Part shown: positions 47,253 to 57,655 of the stretch, one piece after another
Position numbering within the stretch: the first letter of the stretch is position 1
Layout of the letters: every line of letters begins with the position of its first letter
NCBI RefSeq assembly: GCF_030733845.1
Contig: NZ_CP132311.1
Coordinates: forward strand, 1-64,000
Source: Shinella zoogloeoides
Lineage (GTDB): Bacteria; Pseudomonadota; Alphaproteobacteria; Rhizobiales; Rhizobiaceae
Direction: 5' to 3'
DNA: 64,000 bases
The notes under the pieces: generated by a model
The model's database searches: none
What the model was told of the DNA's origin: nothing
Seen by the model: the letters and a program-made list of their open reading frames with translations, nothing else
Program-made: the position numbers and the translations under genes

Positions 47253-49586
47253 TCAGAACTCTTCCCAGTCGTCCTGCGCGAGCGCCGTATTGCCGGCGAC
47301 CTGCGGCATGGCGCGGGCCGTCGTGCGCGGCGCCTGATAGGCGGCGCGTTGCGGCTGGGCCTGCTGGCGGGCCGTGTGCTGCACCGGCTGGGCGGCCATT
47401 GCGGCCGCGCCGGCGCGGAAGCGGGCGACGAGCGACTTCAGCGTCTGGGCCTCGTCGTTCAGCGCCATCGAGGCGGCGGTGGTTTCCTCCACCATCGCGG
47501 CGTTCTGCTGCGTCACCTGGTCCATCTGGTTGACGGCCGAGTTGATCTCCTTGAGGCCGACGGCCTGTTCGGAGGCCGAGCCGGAAATCTGGCGGATCAG
47601 GCCGTTGATCTGGATGACCTGGTCGGCGATGTTTTCCAGCGCGCTGCCGGCCTTGCCGACGAGATCCACGCCTTCGCGCACCTGCACCTCGGACGTGTTG
47701 ATCAGCGCCTTGATTTCCTTGGCGGCCTTGGCCGAGCGCTGGGCAAGCTCTCGCACTTCCTGGGCGACGACTGCGAAACCCTTGCCGGCTTCGCCGGCGC
47801 GGGCGGCTTCGACACCGGCGTTAAGAGCGAGCAGGTTGGTCTGGAAGGCGATTTCGTCGATGACGCCGATGATGTTGGAGATTTCGCCCGAAGAATGCTC
47901 GATGCCGCGCATCGCGTCGATTGCCTTCTGCACCACTTCGCCGGACTTGCTGGCGTCGTTGCTGGCGGTTTCCACCGACTTGGCGGCGACGCGGGCGTTC
48001 TCGGCGCTCGAATTGACCTGCGAGGTGAGCTGGTCGAGCGCGGCTGCGGTTTCTTCCAGGCTTGCGGCCTGCTGCTCGGTACGGTGCGACAGGTCGGCCG
48101 CGCCCCTGGAGATCTCGCCGGTGCCGCCGCCGATATTGCCGACCGAGGCGTTGACCGTCTGGATCGTCTCTTCGAGGCTGGCGATCGCCGAGTTGAAGTC
48201 GGTCTTGAGCTTGCCGTATTCGCCTGGGAAATCGCCGGAGAGACGGAAGGTCAGGTTGCCCGAGGAAAGCTGCGCAAGGCCGTCGCCGAGCCGGGCGACG
48301 ATATCGCGCTGGAGCGCGCTCGATTCGGCCCGTTCGGCTTCGGAGCGGCCGCGCTCGGCTTCCGTCATCTGGCGCTGGCTGTCGGCTTCGGCTTCTAGGC
48401 GCTTGGTATCGGCGAGCCGGTGACGGAAGCCTTCCAGGGCTTTCGCGACCGAACCGGTCTCGTCAGAGCGGTCCTGGCCGGCGATCGGCTGGGTGTAGAC
48501 GCCGTTGCCGAGCGTGGCGACATCGTTGACGAGACCGGCAAGCGGCTTCTGCACGAAGAAGCGGACGGCAAAGTAGAGGCCTGCCAGCACGGTGGCGAGC
48601 ACGATCAGGCCGCCTGCGATCATCATATAGGTCTGGTCCTGGACGGGCGCATTGATCGCCGCGCGCGGCACGTCGACGAGGACGGCCCAGGTCGTGTTGA
48701 TATCCGGCAGCGCGAACGGGTAGACGACGCGGTCGAAGGCGGCGAACTCATCGAAGGACAGGTTCTTGATATGGCCGACCTTGCCGGTGGCAAGCGCTTC
48801 CTTCACCACTTCGACGCCCGTCGAATCGTATTCCTTCATAAGCAGGTCGACGTTCGGCCCGACGATCCACTTGCCGGTCTGCGAGAGCAGCATGACACGG
48901 CCTTCGCCGAACGGCCGAAGCTGGCTCAGCTTGTCATAGAGCGTCTTCAGGGAGACGTCGGCGCCGGTGACGCCGATCATCTTGCCGTTCACGTTGACCG
49001 GATAGGCGATGGAGGCCATCGTCAGGTTCTCGCCGGTGGAAGTTTCCTGATAGGGCGAGCTCATGGCACCCTTGCCGCTCTTGGCGGCCAGCGCATACCA
49101 CTCGGCCTTGTAGTCGGATTCGAAGGTCGACAGCGTGATCGTGCCGTCCTTGCGCTTCGTCCAGTAGGGGTTGAACGAGCCGTCCTTGAACGTGCCGGTT
49201 TCCAGTTGCTCGGCCATGCCGCGCGACTGGCCGTCGAAGGCGTTGGGCTCTTCCGCAAACCAGCTACCCAGCGCGAAGCTGTTCTTTTCCGTGTTCGCCT
49301 TCAGGATACTGACGACGGCCTTGCGGTCCATGAAGCCGGCCGCATGGCCCTGCTCGATGACGCCGCCCATGGCGCGCGCCGCGCCGGCCAGCGCGCCGAT
49401 ATCGGCGGCGATGTCGGCGGCGATCGCCTTGGCCTCGGTGTCGGCCTGCGTATAGACGAGATCGGACACGCGGCTCTGCGTCTGGTCGATCAGAACGGTA
49501 TTGGAGGCGAGCATCACCAGGGCGATCGTGCCGCCGGTAACCGCGATGAGCTTCGTCGCGAGCGACTTGGCCTGGAACTTGAACAT
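47253..49586 (-). CDS. Methyl-accepting chemotaxis protein
   Basis: A 777-residue transmembrane chemoreceptor. Order: TM helix 1 (about 10-32), a large periplasmic dCache-type sensor (about 33-310), TM helix 2 (about 320-342), HAMP, and a long signalling coiled coil with the conserved hairpin tip [41 protein letters not shown] (quoted in pieces: [24 protein letters not shown]). The end is a linker and the pentapeptide DWEEF, a CheR/CheB tether. The ATG at 49586 has GAGGA upstream. No other chemotaxis gene is near, so it is an orphan receptor with an unknown ligand. Confidence 0.94.
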   Translation of the reverse strand: MFKFQAKSLATKLIAVTGGTIALVMLASNTVLIDQTQSRVSDLVYTQADTEAKAIAADIAADIGALAGAARAMGGVIEQGHAAGFMDRKAVVSILKANTEKNSFALGSWFAEEPNAFDGQSRGMAEQLETGTFKDGSFNPYWTKRKDGTITLSTFESDYKAEWYALAAKSGKGAMSSPYQETSTGENLTMASIAYPVNVNGKMIGVTGADVSLKTLYDKLSQLRPFGEGRVMLLSQTGKWIVGPNVDLLMKEYDSTGVEVVKEALATGKVGHIKNLSFDEFAAFDRVVYPFALPDINTTWAVLVDVPRAAINAPVQDQTYMMIAGGLIVLATVLAGLYFAVRFFVQKPLAGLVNDVATLGNGVYTQPIAGQDRSDETGSVAKALEGFRHRLADTKRLEAEADSQRQMTEAERGRSEAERAESSALQRDIVARLGDGLAQLSSGNLTFRLSGDFPGEYGKLKTDFNSAIASLEETIQTVNASVGNIGGGTGEISRGAADLSHRTEQQAASLEETAAALDQLTSQVNSSAENARVAAKSVETASNDASKSGEVVQKAIDAMRGIEHSSGEISNIIGVIDEIAFQTNLLALNAGVEAARAGEAGKGFAVVAQEVRELAQRSAKAAKEIKALINTSEVQVREGVDLVGKAGSALENIADQVIQINGLIRQISGSASEQAVGLKEINSAVNQMDQVTQQNAAMVEETTAASMALNDEAQTLKSLVARFRAGAAAMAAQPVQHTARQQAQPQRAAYQAPRTTARAMPQVAGNTALAQDDWEEF

Positions 49587-49801
49587 GAAATCCTCACGAT
49601 GAGAGACGCCCGCGGCGGATGGCCGCGAAGGGGCACATTCGTTTGCGGGGGTCTCCATCATGGAGGTCGGGGCGCGCGACCAGCGCCAGAGACGGACCGC
49701 GCCTGTTCAAGGTGCGGTGTCTGAGGACTTCAGTAACCGATAAAACATTAATAAATAGCCAAGTTTCGTTGCCGCTTCTTGGCGCAACCGGCTGATTTTC
49801 A

Positions 49802-49824
49802 GGCGTCGCGAACCATGCGACGCC
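49802..49824 (-). terminator. Weak hairpin after the ribokinase gene
   Basis: GGCGTCGC / GCGACGCC (49802-49809, 49817-49824) with a 7-base loop, about 25 bases beyond the ribokinase stop. There is no clear T-run, so its terminator role is uncertain. Just beyond (49740-49765) is an AT-rich stretch that may hold the chemoreceptor promoter. Confidence 0.35.
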
Positions 49825-49849
49825 CGATGCACCTTCCAGCCCGAGCCGT

Positions 49850-50749
49850 TCAGACTTCCGCGTCGACGGCGGCGGCAAACGGGATGGAGGGCTGCGCGCC
49901 CGGCTTGAGGCAGGCGAGCGAGCCGGCGACGGCCGCGCGGCGCAGGGCGTCCTTGAAGCCGAGGCCGGCATCAAGCGAGGCGGCGAGATAGCCGCAGAAC
50001 GTGTCGCCCGCGCCGACCGTATCGACCGGCTCGATGACGAGGCCGGCGGCGCGGAAGATCTCGTTCTTGCGGATGGCGATCACGCCGTCGGCGCCGAGCG
50101 TCACGATGATCGTCTGGCCGCTTGCGGCGTGGAGCGCGCGCATGGTGGTTTCGCGCGCCTCGTCGGAAAGCTCGCCCTTGCCGACGAAGAGGTCGAACTC
50201 CGTCTCGTTGGCGACGAGCACGTCCGCCATGGCGCCGAGCCGCCGGGCGTCGGCGCTGAAGGGGGCGATGTTGACAATCGAGGTGACGCCCTTCTGCTTG
50301 GCCGCGACAAGCGCCGCCTCGATGGCGGCGTTGGGGATCTCGAACTGCAGCATCAGGTAGTCGCCGCGCGACATGCCGCCGACCGTGCGCCTGGCATCTT
50401 CCTCCGCGACGGTGCCGTTGGCGCCCGGCACCACGACGATGACGTTCTCGCCCTCGTCGTCGACGAGGATATGCGCCGTGCCCGTCGCCTCGGCGGCGGA
50501 GCGCACGCCGTTGAGGTCTACCGCGGCATCGGCGAGCAGCGCCAGCGCCTGGCTTCCCAGCCGGTCGTCGCCGACGGCGCCGGCCATGCGCACGATGGAG
50601 CCGGCGCGGCGGGCGGCAAGCGCCTGGTTGGCGCCCTTGCCGCCGGCGGCGGTGGTGAAGCTGCTGCCCATCACCGTCTCGCCCGGCTTCGGCAGGCGTT
50701 CCGGCGTTGCGATGAGGTCCATGTTGATGGAACCGAAGACGGTGATCAT
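49850..50749 (-). CDS. rbsK: Ribokinase (PfkB family)
   Basis: A 299-residue sugar kinase. The N-terminal SINMDLIATPERLPKPGET and GGKGANQALAARR are the first PfkB signature region; the second, DTVGAGDTFCGYLA, carries the catalytic aspartate. Ribose is the likely substrate, since the substrate-binding N-terminus matches ribokinase, and the nucleoside hydrolase in the window would release ribose. Other PfkB sugars cannot be excluded. rmuC lies upstream in the same direction. Confidence 0.88.
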   Translation of the reverse strand: MITVFGSINMDLIATPERLPKPGETVMGSSFTTAAGGKGANQALAARRAGSIVRMAGAVGDDRLGSQALALLADAAVDLNGVRSAAEATGTAHILVDDEGENVIVVVPGANGTVAEEDARRTVGGMSRGDYLMLQFEIPNAAIEAALVAAKQKGVTSIVNIAPFSADARRLGAMADVLVANETEFDLFVGKGELSDEARETTMRALHAASGQTIIVTLGADGVIAIRKNEIFRAAGLVIEPVDTVGAGDTFCGYLAASLDAGLGFKDALRRAAVAGSLACLKPGAQPSIPFAAAVDAEV

Positions 50750-50793
50750 GAGAGCTGCCCCTTGTCGTTTCCGCCGGACACTGCCCGAGGCGG

Positions 50794-51987
50794 TCAGTCC
50801 TCGTCAACTACCCTCAGCCGCAATGCTCCCGTTCTGCTCTCGACGGTCTTCTCCACCGGCTGGGAAAGCTCGGAAACGCTTTCGAATTCAAGCTCTCCGA
50901 TGCGCGCGCCCCGGCGCGCCAGCTTTTCCGTCGAGGTGAGGATGAGGTCCACATCCTTCTGCGCCGAGGTAAAATGGCCGTGCAGCTTGCGCACCCGGTC
51001 GTCGAGCCGCGTCAAATCGTCCATCAGCCGTGCGACCTCGCCCTGGATGACATGCGCCTGCTCGCGCATGCGCTGGTCCTTGAGGAGCGCCTGGAGCACC
51101 TGCACGGAGAGCATGAGCAGCGAGGGCGAGACGATGACGATGCGCGCCCGATGCGCGCGCTGCACGACGCCCTCGAAATTCTCGTGGATGCTGGCGAAGA
51201 TCGATTCCGAGGGCACGAAGAGGAAGGCCGTGTCCTGCGTTTCTCCCGCCAGCAGGTATTTTTCGGAAATATCCCGGATATGGGTCTCCATGTCGCGGCG
51301 GAACTGCTGGGCGGCGATTTTTACCGCCTCCGGCGGGCGCCCGTCCGACATGGCGTTCCATGCCTCCAGCGGGAACTTGGCGTCGACGACGAGCGGCGGC
51401 TGACCATTCGGCATGCGGATCGTGCAATCGGGGCGCACGCCGTTGGAAAGCTGCGCCTGGAACTGGTAAGCGCCGTGCGGCAGTGCATCGGCGATGATCG
51501 TCTCCATGCGCGATTGGCCAAAGGCGCCGCGCGTCTGCTTGTTGGAGAGGATCGCCTGCAAGCCGACCACGTCCTTGGCCAGCGACTGGATGTTGGTCTG
51601 CGCCGTGTCGATGACGGCAAGCCGTTCCTGCAAGCGCCTGAGATTCTCGTGGGTCGCGCGCGTCTGCTCGGAGATCGACTGGCCGAGGCGCTGCGTCAGG
51701 CCGTCGAGCCGCGCATTGATCGCCTGGTTCGTCTCGGATTGTTTTGCGCCGAAGACCTCCGCCATCGCCCCGACGCGTCCCTGCATCTCGGTCTGCGCCC
51801 TCAGTAGCTCGGCAAAGCGCAACTCCGCGATCGCCGCGGCTTCACGCTGGCGGGCATGGCTGCGGCGGGCAGAGACGAAGCCGAAGACGGCGAGAAGCGT
51901 GACGACAAAGAGGAGCAGCGCCGGGCCGGGGCCGCCGAGCCGGGCGAGGAAGGTCAGGAGCAGGGTATCGAAAGTGGGGTCGATCAT
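50794..51987 (-). CDS. rmuC: DNA recombination protein RmuC
   Basis: A 397-residue RmuC. A single N-terminal membrane helix (GPALLLFVVTLLAVFGFVSA) anchors a coiled-coil region (about 40-130, with AIAELRFAELLRAQTEMQ). The RmuC core follows, with restriction-endonuclease-like fold features: VVDAKFPLEAWNAM is the conserved D-x-K stretch, and FLFVPSESIFASIHENF. It limits inversions at short repeats in E. coli. It is divergent from def. Confidence 0.93.
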   Translation of the reverse strand: MIDPTFDTLLLTFLARLGGPGPALLLFVVTLLAVFGFVSARRSHARQREAAAIAELRFAELLRAQTEMQGRVGAMAEVFGAKQSETNQAINARLDGLTQRLGQSISEQTRATHENLRRLQERLAVIDTAQTNIQSLAKDVVGLQAILSNKQTRGAFGQSRMETIIADALPHGAYQFQAQLSNGVRPDCTIRMPNGQPPLVVDAKFPLEAWNAMSDGRPPEAVKIAAQQFRRDMETHIRDISEKYLLAGETQDTAFLFVPSESIFASIHENFEGVVQRAHRARIVIVSPSLLMLSVQVLQALLKDQRMREQAHVIQGEVARLMDDLTRLDDRVRKLHGHFTSAQKDVDLILTSTEKLARRGARIGELEFESVSELSQPVEKTVESRTGALRLRVVDED

Positions 51988-52099
51988 GCCGCGACCATAA
52001 CACGGATTGCGACGGAAACCAGATCATAACGTGAACAAATGAAGTGAAGGGCTGGTGAAGCCGATTGAAAGCCCAAAAAAACCACGCTAAGGGAGGCGC

Positions 52100-52624
52100 A
52101 TGACCATCAAGCCGCTGATTATCCTTCCCGATCCGATCCTCCGCGAGGTCTCGAAGCCCATCGAGACCATCGACAGCGAGGTGAAGAAGCTCGCCGATGA
52201 CATGCTGGAGACCATGTACGATGCGCCGGGCATCGGCCTTGCCGCCATCCAGATCGGCGTTGCGCGCCGTATGCTGGTGCTGGACGTGTCGAAGGACGGC
52301 GAGGACAAGGCGCCGCTCGTCTTCATCAACCCGGAGGTCGTCAGCACGTCGGATGCCCGCTCGGTGTACGAGGAAGGCTGCCTGTCGATCCCGGATTATT
52401 ATGCCGAGGTCGAGCGCCCGGCAGCGATCACCGTCAAGCATCTCGACCGTGACGGCAAGGAACGGCTGACGGAGGCCGACGGCCTGCTGGCGACCTGCCT
52501 CCAGCACGAGATCGACCACCTCAACGGTGTGCTGTTCATCGACCATATTTCCAAGCTGAAGCGCGAAATGGTGATCCGCAAGTTCACCAAGGCGGCCAAG
52601 CTGCGCGGCAGCAAGGCGCTCTGA
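52100..52624 (+). CDS. def: Peptide deformylase
   Basis: A 174-residue Fe/Zn metalloenzyme that removes the formyl group from nascent peptides. All three motifs are present: [10 protein letters not shown] (I), EEGCLSIP (II, metal-binding Cys) and QHEIDHLNG (III, H-E-x-x-H). GGGAGG precedes the ATG. It heads def-fmt-truA. Confidence 0.97.
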   Translation: MTIKPLIILPDPILREVSKPIETIDSEVKKLADDMLETMYDAPGIGLAAIQIGVARRMLVLDVSKDGEDKAPLVFINPEVVSTSDARSVYEEGCLSIPDYYAEVERPAAITVKHLDRDGKERLTEADGLLATCLQHEIDHLNGVLFIDHISKLKREMVIRKFTKAAKLRGSKAL

Positions 52625-52664
52625 GGCGGCAACCGCCGTCTCCCATCCCTACGGAGGCTGACCG

Positions 52665-53609
52665 ATGGCCCTTCGCATCATCTTCATGGGCACGCCGGAT
52701 TTCTCCGTTCCGACGCTGGAAGCGCTTGCCAGCGCTGGCCACGAGATCGTCGCCGTCTATTCCCAGCCGCCGCGCCCGGCCGGCCGCCGCGGCCTCGAAC
52801 TGGTCAAGTCGCCGGTTCAGCAAGCCGCGGAGAAGCGTGGCATCCCCGTCCGCACGCCGGTCAATTTCCGCGAGGAAGCCGATCGCGCGGCGTTCCGTGC
52901 GCTGAATGCGGACGTCGCCGTCGTCGTCGCCTATGGCCTGCTGCTTCCCGAAGCGATCCTCACCGGCACGCGGCTCGGCTGCTACAACGGCCATGCCTCG
53001 CTGCTGCCGCGCTGGCGCGGCGCGGCGCCCATCCAGCGCGCGATCATGGCCGGCGACACCGAGACCGGCATGATGGTCATGAAGATGGACAAGGGTCTCG
53101 ATACCGGACTGGTCGCGCTCACCCGCCGCGTGGCGATAAGCGACACGATGACCGCCGGTGAACTGCACGATGTGCTGATGCAGGCCGGCGGCGGGCTGAT
53201 GGCCGAGGCCATGGCAAAGCTCGAGGCCGGCGATCTTCCGCTGACGCCGCAGGCCGAGGGGGGCGTGCTCTACGCCGCCAAGATCGACAAGGCCGAAACA
53301 CGCATCGACTTCTCCCGCCCTGCCGGCGACGTGCACAACCATATTCGTGGCCTCTCGCCGTTCCCCGGCGCCTGGTTCGAGCTTTCCGTCGCCGGCAAGC
53401 CCGAACGCGTCAAGGTGCTGGCCAGCGAACGCTCCAGCGAGACCACCGCAAAACCCGCCGGAACGGTGCTCGACGGCCGGCTGACCGTCGCCTGCGGCGA
53501 TGGTGCGGCGGTGCGGCTCGTGCGCCTGCAGAAGGCCGGCGGCAAGCCGCTCGATGCGGCGGACTTCCTGCGCGGCACGCCGGTTCCTGCCGGCGAGGTC
53601 CTCGCCTGA
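52665..53609 (+). CDS. fmt: Methionyl-tRNA formyltransferase
   Basis: A 314-residue enzyme that formylates initiator Met-tRNA. The catalytic formyl-transfer core has [20 protein letters not shown] (N, H) and [18 protein letters not shown], with the N-terminal [13 protein letters not shown] fold. A C-terminal tRNA-binding domain follows ([17 protein letters not shown]). GGAGG is seven bases upstream of the ATG. The stop shares a base with the truA start (TGATG). Confidence 0.97.
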   Translation: MALRIIFMGTPDFSVPTLEALASAGHEIVAVYSQPPRPAGRRGLELVKSPVQQAAEKRGIPVRTPVNFREEADRAAFRALNADVAVVVAYGLLLPEAILTGTRLGCYNGHASLLPRWRGAAPIQRAIMAGDTETGMMVMKMDKGLDTGLVALTRRVAISDTMTAGELHDVLMQAGGGLMAEAMAKLEAGDLPLTPQAEGGVLYAAKIDKAETRIDFSRPAGDVHNHIRGLSPFPGAWFELSVAGKPERVKVLASERSSETTAKPAGTVLDGRLTVACGDGAAVRLVRLQKAGGKPLDAADFLRGTPVPAGEVLA

Positions 53610-54352
53610 TGCCGCGCTACCGCCTGCGCATCGAATATGACGGCACGCCCTATGTCGGCTGGCAGCGGCAGGACAACGGCCATTCCGTGCAGGGCGCCAT
53701 CGAGGCGGTGATCCTTTCCCTGACCGGCGAGACCGTGTCGATCCGCGGCGCGGGGCGGACGGATTCCGGCGTGCACGCCATGGGGCAGGTCGCCCATGCG
53801 GACCTGTCGCGCATCTGGGCGGGGCACACGCTCCGCAACGCGCTCAACGCCCATCTCGGCATGGCCGGCGAGCGCGTGGCGATCCTCGACGCGGCTGAAG
53901 TGCCCGACGATTTCGACGCCCGCTTTTCGGCGGTGAAGCGGCACTACCTCTATCGCATCATCTCGCGCCGCGCGCCGCTGGCGCTGGAAGCGAACCGCGC
54001 CTGGTTCGTCGCCAAGGAGCTGGACCACGCGGCCATGCACGCGGCTGGCCAGATGCTGGTCGGCCGGCACGACTTCACGACGTTCCGCGCCGCCCAGTGC
54101 CAGGCCAACAGCCCGGTGCGCACCATCGACCGGCTGGAGGTCACGCGCAGCGGGGAGCTTATCGAGATGCGTGTCTCCGCGCAGAGCTTCCTGCACAACC
54201 AGATCCGCTCCTTCGCGGGCACGCTGAAGCTGGCGGGCGAGGGCAAGTGGACGGTGGACGACGTGCGGGCCGCGCTCGAAGCGCGCGACCGCAAGGCCTG
54301 CGGTCCGGTGGCGCCGCCGGACGGGCTCTATTTCATGGCCGTGGATTACTGA
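53609..54352 (+). CDS. truA: tRNA pseudouridine(38-40) synthase TruA
   Basis: A 247-residue pseudouridine synthase acting at positions 38-40 of tRNA anticodon arms. The catalytic aspartate lies in [19 protein letters not shown]. Other family blocks are [18 protein letters not shown] and [20 protein letters not shown]. Translationally coupled to fmt. It converges with the small membrane protein gene. Confidence 0.97.
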   Translation: MPRYRLRIEYDGTPYVGWQRQDNGHSVQGAIEAVILSLTGETVSIRGAGRTDSGVHAMGQVAHADLSRIWAGHTLRNALNAHLGMAGERVAILDAAEVPDDFDARFSAVKRHYLYRIISRRAPLALEANRAWFVAKELDHAAMHAAGQMLVGRHDFTTFRAAQCQANSPVRTIDRLEVTRSGELIEMRVSAQSFLHNQIRSFAGTLKLAGEGKWTVDDVRAALEARDRKACGPVAPPDGLYFMAVDY

Positions 54353-54365
54353 GCGTTTCCGGCAA

Positions 54366-54962
54366 TCAGCCGGGCAGCGTGCCGAGGAGGCGCTGCAATT
54401 CCTGCCCGACGATCATCGGCGGCAGCACGAAGACCGCCGTCATGGCCGCCGCCAGCAGCGTCTGCTTGCCGACGCACATCCAGACGAGGCGGAACTGCAG
54501 CACGACGCTCGCGCCGAAGACCGCGTAGAGCAGCAGGCCGGCAAAGGGCGCGCTCGTCGGCAGCACCAGCGTCAGCGCGAAGGGAATGGCCGCCGCATAG
54601 GCGAAGGGCACGGCGATCCAGTTGCTGGCCGTCACCACGGTCGCAAGATACTTGCCATAGCCGAGCGGGCGCGCCAGCGCGGCGAGCAGCACGAGCGGCA
54701 GCAGCCAGCCGGCGATGTCGACGACCAGCAGCTTGATGAAGAAGACGAGGCCGGTCGGCGTTTCCGCCGGCATGCTGGCGAGATAGTAGAGCCGCCAGGA
54801 CGCCCAGATGACGGCAAAGGCCGGCAGGCACCAGACGAAGGCCCAGAAGGAGCGGGTGAGCCCGCGCAGCGTCAGGTCCAGCCAGCCGAACCCCTCCTGC
54901 TTCTGTTTCAAGAGCAGGTAGATGCCGGTGAGGTAGTAGAGGACCTCGTCAAGCCCCGGCAT
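54366..54962 (-). CDS. Uncharacterised integral membrane protein
   Basis: A 198-residue very hydrophobic protein with about five transmembrane helices (near residues 40-63, 75-97, 112-130, 132-152 and 165-185). It opens MPGLDEVLYYLTGIYLLLKQ with FGWLDLTLRGLTRSFWAFVWCLPAF (key pieces), resembling proteins found near dapE in other rhizobia but with no function known to me. Its ATG lies inside dapE (14 bases of overlap), so translation is coupled to it. Confidence 0.72.
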   Translation of the reverse strand: MPGLDEVLYYLTGIYLLLKQKQEGFGWLDLTLRGLTRSFWAFVWCLPAFAVIWASWRLYYLASMPAETPTGLVFFIKLLVVDIAGWLLPLVLLAALARPLGYGKYLATVVTASNWIAVPFAYAAAIPFALTLVLPTSAPFAGLLLYAVFGASVVLQFRLVWMCVGKQTLLAAAMTAVFVLPPMIVGQELQRLLGTLPG

Positions 54963-56142
54963 CGCCGAACCAGCGTTCGATGAAGGTCCCGTAGATCACG
55001 GTGAGCGTCTCGAGGTCGGCGACGGCGACCCGCTCGTCCACCATGTGCATGGTCTGGCCGACGAGGCCGAATTCCACCACCGGGCAATAGTCCTTGATAT
55101 AGCGCGCATCGGACGTGCCGCCGGTCGTCGACAGTTTCGGCGCCCGGCCGATGGCGGCCTCGATGGCGCTCGACAGCGAGGCGATCAGCTGGTTGTTGCG
55201 CGTCAGGAAGACATGGCTCGGCCGCTCGGCCCAGGTAAGATCGTAGCGGACGGGTTCGCGTCCCGGCCGCAGCGTCCCGTCGCTCGCAGCCGCATCGAGC
55301 CGGCGCACGATCTCCGCCATCACGGTTTCCGCCGTCCAGGTGTCGTTGAAGCGGATGTTGAAGCGGGCGGTCGCCCGCGCCGGCACGACATTGGTCGCGG
55401 GATTGCCGACGTCGATCGTCGTCACTTCGAGGTTCGATGGCTGGAAGCTTTCCGTACCGGCGTCGAAGGGCGGGTGCATCAGCGCGTCGGTGAGGGCGAT
55501 GACGCCGCGCACCGCATTGTCGGCAAGGTGCGGATAGGCGGCATGGCCCTGCACGCCGTGCACGGTGAGCGTGCCGGACACGGAGCCGCGCCGGCCGATC
55601 TTGATCATGTCGCCGAGCTGATCCGGATTGGTCGGCTCGCCGACGAGGCAGGCATCCCAGCGCTCGCCCTTCTCGGCGGCCCATTGCAGCAGCTTGACCG
55701 TGCCGTTGACGGCCGGGCCTTCCTCGTCGCCGGTGATGAGGAAGGAGAGGGAGCCCTTCGGCGGGCCGTTCTTCGCGATCTGGCGGGCGACGGCGGCGAC
55801 GAAGCAGGCGATGCCGCCCTTCATGTCCACCGCGCCGCGGCCGAACATCTCGCCGTTCGCGATCTCGGCGCCGAAGGGCGCATGGGTCCAAGCCGCCTCG
55901 TCGCCGACGGGCACGACATCCGTATGGCCGGCGAACATCAGGTGCGGACCCTCGCTGCCGATGCGGGCATAGAGGTTCTCGATGTCGGGCATGCCAGGCT
56001 CGCGCGCCACCATGCGCTCCACCGTGAAGCCCAGCGGCGCCAGCATGGCGGCAAGCGCCGTCAGCGCGCCGCCTTCGGCCGGCGTCACGGAGGGGCAGCG
56101 GATGAGCGTCCTGAGATTTTCGATCGGATCGGAAGAGGTCAT
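54949..56142 (-). CDS. dapE: Succinyl-diaminopimelate desuccinylase DapE
   Basis: A 397-residue M20 metallopeptidase of the lysine/diaminopimelate pathway. Metal-site motifs are FAGHTDVVPVG, RGAVDMKGGIACF and TGDEEGPAVNGT (catalytic Glu); the lid and substrate-binding part includes GTSDARYIKDYCPVVEFG. ATG 56142 is chosen; ATG 56148 adds two residues. DapD, which makes its substrate's precursor, is encoded just upstream. Confidence 0.95.
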   Translation of the reverse strand: MTSSDPIENLRTLIRCPSVTPAEGGALTALAAMLAPLGFTVERMVAREPGMPDIENLYARIGSEGPHLMFAGHTDVVPVGDEAAWTHAPFGAEIANGEMFGRGAVDMKGGIACFVAAVARQIAKNGPPKGSLSFLITGDEEGPAVNGTVKLLQWAAEKGERWDACLVGEPTNPDQLGDMIKIGRRGSVSGTLTVHGVQGHAAYPHLADNAVRGVIALTDALMHPPFDAGTESFQPSNLEVTTIDVGNPATNVVPARATARFNIRFNDTWTAETVMAEIVRRLDAAASDGTLRPGREPVRYDLTWAERPSHVFLTRNNQLIASLSSAIEAAIGRAPKLSTTGGTSDARYIKDYCPVVEFGLVGQTMHMVDERVAVADLETLTVIYGTFIERWFGDAGA

Positions 56143-56232
56143 GGGCATGCGGTCACGACACGAGAGGAAAGGGAGAATCGAGATGTATCCGATCGCTCGG
56201 GACCTGTCACGCGCGGCCAAAGCGCGCCGTTG

Positions 56233-56619
56233 TCAGTCTTTGGGACGATTGGGATAGCGCCCGTAATCGTTCGCGCCGTTCGTGCCCGGCCAGACCATGA
56301 AGGCGAAAAGCGCGAAGAAGGAGATGGCGGGGATGAAGAGGCAGATGATCAGCGGCACCGGCAGGTTCATGTCGTGCAGCCGCTTCACCGTCAGCATGAT
56401 GGAGGAGATCGTCGAGACGATGCCCACGCCGACGAAGACGAAGGACCAGAAGAGGAAGGAAGGATCTTCCTTCGGCACGATGACGATGCGGGTGAGCGAG
56501 GCCGAAAGCAGCATGAGCCAGAAACCCCAGCCGAGCGCGAAGGGCGCACGGCTCACGCGGCCGGACCAGCCGAAGAAGAGCCATGCGAGGCTCGGCCTCT
56601 GCTCCTCGACGGCTGCCAT
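56233..56619 (-). CDS. DUF805 membrane protein
   Basis: A 128-residue protein with four transmembrane helices (about 25-45, 52-70, 85-105 and 106-120) and the DUF805 signature: SGRVSRAPFALGW at the front, VKRLHDMNLP in the middle. Function unknown. It starts 3 bases after the dapD stop and 90 bases before dapE, so it sits within a dapD-DUF805-dapE transcript. Confidence 0.9.
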   Translation of the reverse strand: MAAVEEQRPSLAWLFFGWSGRVSRAPFALGWGFWLMLLSASLTRIVIVPKEDPSFLFWSFVFVGVGIVSTISSIMLTVKRLHDMNLPVPLIICLFIPAISFFALFAFMVWPGTNGANDYGRYPNRPKD

Positions 56620-56622
56620 GGC

Positions 56623-57480
56623 TCAGTCCCGCAGGAGTTCGTTGATGCCGGTCTTCGAGCGGGTCTGTGCATCGACGCGCTTGACGATGACGGCGCAGTA
56701 GAGCCCCGGGGCCGGCAGGCCGTTGGGCATGGTCTTGTCGGAGGGCATAGAGCCGGCGACGACGACGGAATAGGGCGGCACTTCGCCATAGGTCACTTCG
56801 CCGGTCGCGCGGTCGACGATCTTGGTCGACTTGCCGATGAAGACGCCCATGCCGAGCACGGAGCCCTCGCGCACGATGCAGCCCTCGACGACTTCCGAAC
56901 GGGCGCCGATGAAGCAATTGTCCTCGATGATGGTCGGGCCGGCCTGCATCGGCTCCAGCACGCCGCCGATGCCGACGCCGCCCGACAGATGCACATGCTT
57001 GCCGATCTGCGCGCAGGAGCCGACCGTCGCCCAGGTGTCGACCATCGTGCCCTCGCCGACATAGGCGCCGAGATTGACGAAGGAAGGCATCAGGATGGCG
57101 TTCGGCGCGATATAGGCCGAGCGGCGCACCACGCAGTTCGGCACGGCGCGGAAGCCGGCCTTCTCGAATTCGTTAACGCTCCAGCCGTCGAACTTGGAGG
57201 GCACCTTGTCCCACCAGGAGGACGCACCGGGGCCGCCCTTGACGATTTCCATCGGGTTGAGGCGGAAAGACAGAAGGACGGCCTTCTTGAGCCACTGGTT
57301 GACCGTCCAGTTGCCATCCTCGCCGCGCTCGGCGACGCGGACCTTGCCGCTATCGAGCAGGTTCAGCGCGGTCTCGACCGCATCGCGCACTTCGCCGCGC
57401 GTGGAGGTGTTGACGCCATCGCGTTCCTCGAAGGCGCGCTCGATGGTTGCGGACAATGCGGACAGGTTGGACGTGTTCAT
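56623..57480 (-). CDS. dapD: Tetrahydrodipicolinate N-succinyltransferase DapD
   Basis: A 285-residue left-handed beta-helix acyltransferase. Hexapeptide repeats occupy about residues 110-225 ([31 protein letters not shown] and the following isoleucine-rich turns; key pieces [11 protein letters not shown] and [17 protein letters not shown]). It succinylates THDP in the lysine pathway. The last segment is the C-terminal domain. The upstream intergenic region contains repeat-like sequence (57555-57598). Confidence 0.96.
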   Translation of the reverse strand: MNTSNLSALSATIERAFEERDGVNTSTRGEVRDAVETALNLLDSGKVRVAERGEDGNWTVNQWLKKAVLLSFRLNPMEIVKGGPGASSWWDKVPSKFDGWSVNEFEKAGFRAVPNCVVRRSAYIAPNAILMPSFVNLGAYVGEGTMVDTWATVGSCAQIGKHVHLSGGVGIGGVLEPMQAGPTIIEDNCFIGARSEVVEGCIVREGSVLGMGVFIGKSTKIVDRATGEVTYGEVPPYSVVVAGSMPSDKTMPNGLPAPGLYCAVIVKRVDAQTRSKTGINELLRD

Positions 57481-57554
57481 CGGAATTCCTTAAACTTCGA
57501 CGCTTATTTTCGATTGTCGGGATGCCGGAAGGTCGATTTCATCAATCAGCAAAA

Positions 57555-57598
57555 TGCTCTAGAGCAAGTGCCGGAAAAGATGAAGCCCCTTTCCGGCA
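57555..57598. repeat. Palindrome plus hairpin between dapD and the LOG gene
   Basis: TGCTCTAGAGCA (57555-57566) is a perfect 12-base palindrome. Three bases later TGCCGGAAA (57569-57577), 12 bases, TTTCCGGCA (57590-57598) forms a 9-bp perfect stem. Such paired structures between divergent genes resemble rhizobial intergenic repeats. The remaining part of 57481-57655 shows nothing else. Confidence 0.45.
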
Positions 57599-57655
57599 GA
57601 TACTGTCGCACGGGCGAAATGGTAATCCCGTGAGACGCGAAAGCAGGAAAGTGAC

